Assembly: GCA_015068225.1 (NCBI GenBank)
Contig: SVKX01000001.1
Span: 131,089-195,088 of the forward strand
DNA from: Oscillospiraceae bacterium
Lineage (GTDB): Bacteria > Bacillota > Clostridia > Oscillospirales > Oscillospiraceae
Reading direction: 5' to 3'
DNA: 64,000 nt
Shown here: piece by piece, positions 57,773 to 64,000 of the stretch
Layout of the letters: every line of letters begins with the position of its first letter
Numbering within the stretch: position 1 is the stretch's first letter
Program-made: the position numbers and the translations under genes
The notes under the pieces: generated by a model
Database searches by the model: none
Seen by the model: the letters and a program-made list of their open reading frames with translations, nothing else
Told to the model about the DNA's origin: nothing

Positions 57773-57773
57773 T

Positions 57774-57926
57774 ATGGAAAAGGAAAAAGTGATTTGCCCC
57801 TATTGCGGATACAGGATGCCCATAGAGAAAAGACCGTATGCGGTTGCTCGTGGGCTGTTCGTGAAATGCAAAGGGCGTAGTTGCGGGAAAGTGTTTGAAA
57901 TCAACATTCCCGAAAAGAAAGGTTAA
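57774..57926 (+). CDS. Com-like zinc-finger small protein (50 aa)
   Basis: Not in ORF track: MEKEKVICPYCGYRMPIEKRPYAVARGLFVKCKGRSCGKVFEINIPEKKG. Confidence 0.75.
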   Translation: MEKEKVICPYCGYRMPIEKRPYAVARGLFVKCKGRSCGKVFEINIPEKKG

Positions 57927-57976
57927 GTAATGACCGGGTAGTGCCACAGTGCCGACGGATTAAGAGGTGAGATTCG

Positions 57977-60847
57977 TTGGTAAATAAGAGTGACGGCAAA
58001 GTTATTATCAGTACGGAACTGGATAATAGCAAAATTCCCAAGGGGATAAGCCAGGTCAAGGGGCAGCTGGGCGGTCTTAGCAATGTTGTCGGCAAACTGG
58101 GAGTCGCTATTGCGGCGGCTTTCTCGGTAAGGACGATTGTTAATTTCTCCAAGGCCTGTTTGGATCTTGGATCTGACCTGCAAGAGGTCCAGAACGTGGT
58201 GGATGTCACCTTCACCACGATGAACGAGCAGGTAAATGAATTTGCCAAAAATGCTGCACAGACAGCGGGCCTGTCGGAAACGATGGCCAAGCGGTATGCC
58301 GGTACTTTTGGCGCCATGGCCAAATCGTTCAAGTTCACAGAGGCAGAGGCCTACGAGATGTCCACAGCCCTGACCCAGTTGGCAGGCGATGTGGCGTCTT
58401 TTTATAACCTTTCTCAGGACGCAGCATACACCAAGCTAAAATCCGTGTTCTCCGGCGAGACGGAGGCCCTGAAGGACCTTGGCGTGGTCATGACACAATC
58501 TGCGCTGGATGCCTTTGCTCTGCAAAAGGGCCTGAAAAAGACCACCAGCCAGATGACGGAGCAGGAAAAGGTTGCGCTGCGGTATCAGTTTGTTATGGAG
58601 CAACTCTCCGGTGCTTCCGGAGACTTTGTTCGTACATCGGATTCCTGGGCGAACCAGACCCGGCTCCTGAATTTGCAGTGGGAGCAGCTGATGGCAACCC
58701 TCGGTCAGGGGCTTATCAACGTCCTGACCCCTGTGGTGCAGTGGCTCAATACAATCATATCCAAGCTGCAGGAAGCAGCCAATGCGTTCAAATCCTTCAC
58801 AGATGAACTGTTTGGAAACGCGGGAGGAAGTACTGGAGCGGTCATTGAGGGTGCTTCGGACAGCTTAGGGTCTGCCGCGGATAACGCCGGAGAGCTGGAG
58901 GAGAACGCCAAGAAGGCCAAGCGGGCGCTTGCCGGCTTTGACGAGATTACCAGACTGCAGACACCGGATACTGCCGGCGATACGGCATTTGGGGATCTGG
59001 GAGAGGCAGGAGCTGGGGGTACAGCTCCCGATATGTCTCAGCTAGCAGAGGATTCTTCGGAGCTGGAGGGGACTTGGACCAACATTGCCAAATCCTGTAA
59101 GGATTTCTGGTATGAGGTGGTCGGGAAAATTCCTGTAAAAAATCTGGAGAACTTCAATGCCTCCGTTCTTAACTTGCAGAGCGGTTGGGATAACCTGATG
59201 AGCACCATTGGTGGCGAAGGTTTTTCGCTGTCTGATCTCATTGCCGATGCGGTCGGTGTTTCTTTGCTTGTAAATGCAGGCGGAAACAAAATGATGGGCG
59301 GCATTCTGGACATGATTGCCGAGAGCAGAAAGTATTTCGCGGAGCTGGGATCCAACGGAAGCAGAGAATTTCTGGACGAGAGTTGGCTTAATGCACTTTT
59401 TACAGACGCAGATGTCTGGGATTCGCTTGGCGAGACAATTGCCGGTTGGGGCATGGCGATAGCCTCGTTTGTGCCTGAGGATGGTTTTGGTTTTGGTGGC
59501 TTTACCAAAGAGGAGTGGGAGAATCTCTTCCTGCCGATCACAGAGGAATATACCAACCTCTACAGAGGTCTCTCCGGTGATGCCGCAGAGGCATTGGCGG
59601 AGTATACCAAGGTATACCAAAAGCTTAAGACCAAAGCCAATAAGATGAGCTGGAGCGATGCGGTAATAACAAAAGCTGATGCGAATGAGGTAAAGGAGCT
59701 CACTGAAGATCTTTACAATACCATTGTCCGAAACAATAAAGAGGCAAGGGAGTCTGCGGAGGCCAGTATCGCTGATTTACTGGCGCAGGGCCTTATTGAT
59801 GAAGAATCTGCCAAGAAAGCGATTCTGGATCTGGAGAAGACCTACAGTGAGCAGGAGCAACTGTTGTCTGAAAACAAGACAAGAATCAACAGCATTTTAG
59901 AAACAGCTAAGAATAACAATCGTGCATTGACCGCCGAGGAACAGGCGGAAATCTTATCGATATTGGAAGAGAGCAACGATAAGACCGTTGCGGTCATAAG
60001 CCAGGGCGCAAGTGACAGCACGGAGATCTACAGAATGCTGGAAGAAAACCGCGGGAAGATGAGCAAACAGATGCTCTCCCAGGCTATCCAGTATGCCAAT
60101 GACGAGTACGCCGCAAAGGTAAAGGCTGCGAATGATACATATACCGCGTCTATCGAAAATGCGGACAAACTGTACTACGAGCTGGGCGTGATCGATGCTG
60201 CCGAGTATGAGCGGATCAAAAAGGAAGCAGAGGAAAAGAAAAAGGTCCAGATCGAAGAGGCCACCAAGGCGAAGGAAGCTCTGATCAAAGAGGCGCAGGC
60301 AGCTGCCGGCGGCGTGGCAGATGCCGTCGACCCGGAAACCGGTGAGATTCTGTCCAACTGGGAAGTCCTGTGGAACAGCATGTTCAGCAAAGTTAAATCG
60401 GCCTGGGAGAACATCAAGCAGACCTGCAAGGACTTTATAAATCAGATCATCGACTTCCTTAACATCCCTGCAAAAAATGTGAATTCCTGGTTCGATAAGT
60501 TTGGCGGAACAAGTTTCTTTGGGTTGGAAATCCCCTCTTTTACCATGCCTGAAATTCCCCACCTTGCCAGTGGCGCGGTCATTCCTCCCAACCGGGAGTT
60601 TATGGCAGTCCTTGGCGACCAGCGGCACGGCACCAACATCGAGGCGCCGCTGTCGACCATTCAGGAGGCTGTTGCGCAGGTAATGGCTGATTATGAGGCT
60701 GCGAATCTTGCCGGCCACGAAGCCACAGTGGGCGTCCTGCAGCAGATTCTCTCCGCGGTGCTTGGCATTGAGGTTGGAGACACCACCATTGGCCAGGCAG
60801 CAAACCGGTACAACCAGAAGATGGCAGTAATCAAAGGAGGCCTGTAA
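57977..60847 (+). CDS. Phage tail tape measure protein (TTG start)
   Basis: 956 aa; LSETMAKRYAGTFGAMAKSFKFTEAEAYEMSTALTQLAGDVASFYNLSQDAAYTKLKSVFSGETEALKDLGVVMTQSALDAFA. Confidence 0.95.
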   Translation: MVNKSDGKVIISTELDNSKIPKGISQVKGQLGGLSNVVGKLGVAIAAAFSVRTIVNFSKACLDLGSDLQEVQNVVDVTFTTMNEQVNEFAKNAAQTAGLSETMAKRYAGTFGAMAKSFKFTEAEAYEMSTALTQLAGDVASFYNLSQDAAYTKLKSVFSGETEALKDLGVVMTQSALDAFALQKGLKKTTSQMTEQEKVALRYQFVMEQLSGASGDFVRTSDSWANQTRLLNLQWEQLMATLGQGLINVLTPVVQWLNTIISKLQEAANAFKSFTDELFGNAGGSTGAVIEGASDSLGSAADNAGELEENAKKAKRALAGFDEITRLQTPDTAGDTAFGDLGEAGAGGTAPDMSQLAEDSSELEGTWTNIAKSCKDFWYEVVGKIPVKNLENFNASVLNLQSGWDNLMSTIGGEGFSLSDLIADAVGVSLLVNAGGNKMMGGILDMIAESRKYFAELGSNGSREFLDESWLNALFTDADVWDSLGETIAGWGMAIASFVPEDGFGFGGFTKEEWENLFLPITEEYTNLYRGLSGDAAEALAEYTKVYQKLKTKANKMSWSDAVITKADANEVKELTEDLYNTIVRNNKEARESAEASIADLLAQGLIDEESAKKAILDLEKTYSEQEQLLSENKTRINSILETAKNNNRALTAEEQAEILSILEESNDKTVAVISQGASDSTEIYRMLEENRGKMSKQMLSQAIQYANDEYAAKVKAANDTYTASIENADKLYYELGVIDAAEYERIKKEAEEKKKVQIEEATKAKEALIKEAQAAAGGVADAVDPETGEILSNWEVLWNSMFSKVKSAWENIKQTCKDFINQIIDFLNIPAKNVNSWFDKFGGTSFFGLEIPSFTMPEIPHLASGAVIPPNREFMAVLGDQRHGTNIEAPLSTIQEAVAQVMADYEAANLAGHEATVGVLQQILSAVLGIEVGDTTIGQAANRYNQKMAVIKGGL

Positions 60848-61215
60848 TGCGAGGATATGATTTTGACTTTCTGATCGACGGGCGTCCCATTCTGCTGCCC
60901 GACGGGGGCGTGGAGATCAATCTGGAGGACCTGGACTCTGCGGAGTCCGGCCGCGACGAGAGCGGTGTTATGCACCGCATCGTCCTGCGGGAAAAGGTGC
61001 GCAAATACGGCCTGCCGTATGACCACCTGACCCGAGAGGAATATATGTACATCCTGTCCCTGTTTGCAGGCAAAACAACCTTTCAGGTGGAAAAGCGGGA
61101 GCCGGATGGTCAGAAAGCCGTCTTTACCGCCTACTGCGCAAAGGTCGGAATCACACTGCAGAACAAGCGCACCGGTGTGTACAAAAACCTGAAGCTTAAC
61201 ATTATCGAATGCTAG
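60847..61215 (+). CDS. Phage tail protein
   Basis: Position between tape measure and distal tail genes. Confidence 0.65.
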   Translation: MRGYDFDFLIDGRPILLPDGGVEINLEDLDSAESGRDESGVMHRIVLREKVRKYGLPYDHLTREEYMYILSLFAGKTTFQVEKREPDGQKAVFTAYCAKVGITLQNKRTGVYKNLKLNIIEC

Positions 61216-61225
61216 GAGGAAACCT

Positions 61226-62848
61226 ATGCTGAGAACAATTATTGCGCTTCCGGACGGCACGGAGATCTCCTCCGGTCCCGGAACAGTGAATGCGATCCAG
61301 AATTCCACACTGACAGAGTGCGTGAATAGCGGTGAGGATCTGACGATTGGCTCCACCTGCGCCAATGCGCTGGAAGCAACCCTGATTACCCCTGCCGGTG
61401 GCCTGTCCTTGGGCGCAGGAACGGAGATCATCGCTTACAAGGATGATGGCACCACCCGGACAAAAGTGGGCACATTCATTCTGGAGAAGCCCACCAGACC
61501 CACCGCAAACACCATGAAGATTACCGGCTATGACAGGGTATCCAAACTGGACAAAGACCTGACAGCTTGGCTCTCCGGGCTCACTGGCTGGCCTTACACG
61601 CTGACTACCTTTGCAGGAATGGTGTGCGGTGCCTGCGGCCTGACCTTCAAAGCAACCGATGTGCCCAACGGGGATTTTCTGGTGCATCAGTTCACCAGAT
61701 CCTCCGTTACCGGCCGGCAGATCATGCAGTGGCTGGGTGAGATCTGCTGCCGGTTCTGCCGGGCAACACCGAGCGGCGAGATAGAATTCGCCTGGTACAC
61801 GGATTCCGGAAAGACCATCACCACAGGCGGCGATCTGTACTACTTCCAGAACGGCCTAAGCTACGAGGATTACCAGACCGCGGCCATCGATGCTGTGCAG
61901 ATCCGGCTTGCGGATAGCGAAAACGGCGCACTCTGGCCGGAAGCGGCGAAGGACGCCAACAGCTACATCATCACTGGCAATCCTATTCTGAATCTCCGGA
62001 TCACAGATGAGGATCTAAAGCCGGTGCTGGCCAATATCAAAGCGGAGCTGGCGGGCATTCGATACACGCCCTGCAAGGTGTCTGTTCCTGCAAATCTGGA
62101 CATCCGTGCTGGCAATACGGTGAGAATCACCGATAAAAACGGCAAGACCATCACCGCCTATGTGATGACCAAAACCCAGACAGGGCAGAAAGATACTCTG
62201 GAGTCCACCGGCAACCGCCGGCGGGACACCGCTACAGCTGTCAACACAAAACCGCAGTCACAGGTTGCCGCAAATGCGGCAACAAATGCGTTTTCGGAGG
62301 TAACAGCGGAACAGATGTTTAACAAGCTGACTGACAATGGCCGAATCAAGGGCATTTTCTCCCGTGACGGCGTGTGGGTAATCAACGCGGACGTGGCTGA
62401 GATTGACAACCTAATTGCAAACATAATTACATCTGGGATACTGCAGTCTAAGGACGGTGGTGTCTGGATCGATTTGGATAAGGGCGAGGGCAATCTTACC
62501 CGCGGAACATCCGCATATTTATCCACATTTGACGAATACACGGGCGGATGGACCAAAAATGTTGATGATGTAATTCGTGAATTCGTAACAGTAGAACTAA
62601 ACAAGATGCGTACCAACACAGTAAGAGACTATGCTGCGGCATTGGATTCGAACGGTAAATACCCAGAAGGTGTGAAACTGTCTTTGCACAAAATCAGAAA
62701 AGGCTCCGGACAACTGCTTGCATCGATAGCATTTGAGTGGGTAGACGGCTCAAGAAGCCACATGAGTGCGACTGCTACCGCGGCAGATATCGGCGGTGGG
62801 TATACAGAAGAAGCTACTTGGGACTTCAGCGATATGGCGTGGTCATAA
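61226..62848 (+). CDS. Phage tail / minor structural protein
   Basis: Long tail-tip-like protein downstream of tape measure. Confidence 0.7.
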   Translation: MLRTIIALPDGTEISSGPGTVNAIQNSTLTECVNSGEDLTIGSTCANALEATLITPAGGLSLGAGTEIIAYKDDGTTRTKVGTFILEKPTRPTANTMKITGYDRVSKLDKDLTAWLSGLTGWPYTLTTFAGMVCGACGLTFKATDVPNGDFLVHQFTRSSVTGRQIMQWLGEICCRFCRATPSGEIEFAWYTDSGKTITTGGDLYYFQNGLSYEDYQTAAIDAVQIRLADSENGALWPEAAKDANSYIITGNPILNLRITDEDLKPVLANIKAELAGIRYTPCKVSVPANLDIRAGNTVRITDKNGKTITAYVMTKTQTGQKDTLESTGNRRRDTATAVNTKPQSQVAANAATNAFSEVTAEQMFNKLTDNGRIKGIFSRDGVWVINADVAEIDNLIANIITSGILQSKDGGVWIDLDKGEGNLTRGTSAYLSTFDEYTGGWTKNVDDVIREFVTVELNKMRTNTVRDYAAALDSNGKYPEGVKLSLHKIRKGSGQLLASIAFEWVDGSRSHMSATATAADIGGGYTEEATWDFSDMAWS

Positions 62849-62872
62849 TTCTGCGACAGGAGGATTGAAGCA

Positions 62873-63502
62873 ATGCAAGTAATCAATTTAGATCTATCTG
62901 TGAAGGGGATCATACCCCTTTTGCAGGCGAAGCAGGGGGATGTGGGGCGGAAGTTCCAGGCGGTGATCACCGACGGCGGCACGGCCTACGACATCCCCTC
63001 CGGCACAACCCTTTCCGTGTGGTACTCCGGCACCAGCGGCGAGGGAAATTATTCTCATATTGGCTTAGACGACGACTTTTTACAATCGCGCAGTGCGTTC
63101 ACCATCAGCGGCAATACGGTTACCGTGGAGCTGGTGGCCCAGATGCTGACCTGCGCAGGCGGGGGAACCCTGAGCCTGGTTATGAACGGTGCGGATGGCA
63201 CCCAGATCGCCACATGGAATATTCCGTATTCCGTGGAGAAGATACCCGGAGCAAACAGCGAAGGCGCAACGCAGTATTATACGGCGTATGCAGAGGTGGC
63301 GATGAAGGAAATGAGTTCAGCGCTCATAAATGCGCTGGAGTACGCAAAGGCAAGCGGTGAATTCGACGGTCCCCAGGGCGAAAAAGGTGACAAAGGCGAT
63401 CCCCCTAAGAAGGGCGTGGACTACTGGACGGAGACGGATAAGCAGGAAATCGTCAATGATGTTCTTGCGGCACTTCCCACAGCAGAGGGGGTTGGTTTCT
63501 AA
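62873..63502 (+). CDS. BppU-like baseplate upper protein with collagen-like segment
   Basis: MQVINLDLSVKGIIPLLQAKQGDVGRKFQAVITDGGTAYDIPSGTTLSVWYSG; FDGPQGEKGDKGDPP. Confidence 0.8.
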   Translation: MQVINLDLSVKGIIPLLQAKQGDVGRKFQAVITDGGTAYDIPSGTTLSVWYSGTSGEGNYSHIGLDDDFLQSRSAFTISGNTVTVELVAQMLTCAGGGTLSLVMNGADGTQIATWNIPYSVEKIPGANSEGATQYYTAYAEVAMKEMSSALINALEYAKASGEFDGPQGEKGDKGDPPKKGVDYWTETDKQEIVNDVLAALPTAEGVGF

Positions 63503-64000
63503 TGGCTGATACGGTTGTTTTTGCAGAGCAGACTCTGACCTTTAATCGGGCAGACGATGTAGCATATATAGACCTTATCCCCGCGCCTTTTACTCTGGCA
63601 GAGGGCGAGCCCTATCGTATTGTACTGAACGGTGCGGTGTATGAAGCCTGCGCATTCGGTGATAGACCCAGCATCCTGTACACGGTGCAGGACAACAATG
63701 GTAATACTACAAGCGGCTCATTCCAGATTGCGTATGCTTCTGAAGAAGATTGCGGAATGGCCGGTGGCGCTGTATCGATAGCGGTTTGGGGAGAATCCGA
63801 CACGCATACAATTGCTATTTATCAGAAAGAAAAGGCAATTACCTATACTGTCCCTTCCTCCGCACTAAAAGCTGTTGCCGATGCGATCCGGGCGAAAACA
63901 GGCGGTACGGAAGCTCTTGCTTTCCCCAATGGCATGGTGGAGGCAATTTGCGGAATTCAGAGCGGTCTCTGGCCTAAGGAATACCAGCCGATAGAATGTA
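63502..64000 (+). CDS. Phage tail/baseplate-associated protein (truncated by window edge)
   Basis: MADTVVFAEQTLTFNRADDVAYIDLIPAPFTLAEGEPYRIVLNG...; open to window end. Confidence 0.65.
   Translation, partial: MADTVVFAEQTLTFNRADDVAYIDLIPAPFTLAEGEPYRIVLNGAVYEACAFGDRPSILYTVQDNNGNTTSGSFQIAYASEEDCGMAGGAVSIAVWGESDTHTIAIYQKEKAITYTVPSSALKAVADAIRAKTGGTEALAFPNGMVEAICGIQSGLWPKEYQPIEC

Larger units (their letters stand above)
34098..64000. mobile_element. Integrated tailed-phage (siphovirus-like) prophage, right end outside window
   Basis: Serine recombinase, divergent repressor/cro-like switch, replication genes, terminase, portal, capsid, tail tape measure and baseplate genes in canonical order; left boundary is approximate. 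Confidence 0.93.

Noticed and set aside
1-64000. CRISPR array, rRNA operon or IS element
   Set aside because: No regularly spaced direct repeats, no rRNA-like sequence and no transposase motifs seen; the only recombinase is the phage serine integrase

Overview
The window holds about 34 kb of Clostridia-type (Oscillospiraceae-like) chromosome followed by about 30 kb of an integrated siphophage-type prophage that runs off the right edge. The chromosomal part carries: miaA (partial)/mutL/CPBP protease/mutS/miaB; ftsH/hpt/tilS/dnaB/rplI/gdpP; rnjA; trhA; a lysine riboswitch with lysA; folate, phosphodiesterase and regulator genes; an LCP protein; a divergent Spo0A-type regulator; htrA; DUF1540; an Fe-S-scaffold-like gene plus GGGtGRT pair; a secreted Cys-repeat protein; yebC; nif3-like; trmK; DUF1858. 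The prophage starts near 34.1 kb with a large serine recombinase. It continues with a repressor/ImmA lysogeny module, an operator array, an early region containing a receiver-less Spo0A C-terminal-domain protein, a RecE-like/DUF927/helicase replication module with a 13-copy GTTCCGC repeat cluster, then terminase, portal, minor capsid, scaffold, major capsid, tail and baseplate genes. The strongest candidates for an under-described system are: (1) the minor capsid protein with a lower-GC C-terminal HExxH module followed by a tiny acidic ORF, a candidate MuF-type toxin/immunity pair; (2) the phage-encoded Spo0A DNA-binding domain without a receiver; (3) the GTTCCGC repeat cluster between two replication genes. 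No tRNA, rRNA or CRISPR array was recognised. All assignments come from reading the sequence and recalling family motifs; no database search was run.
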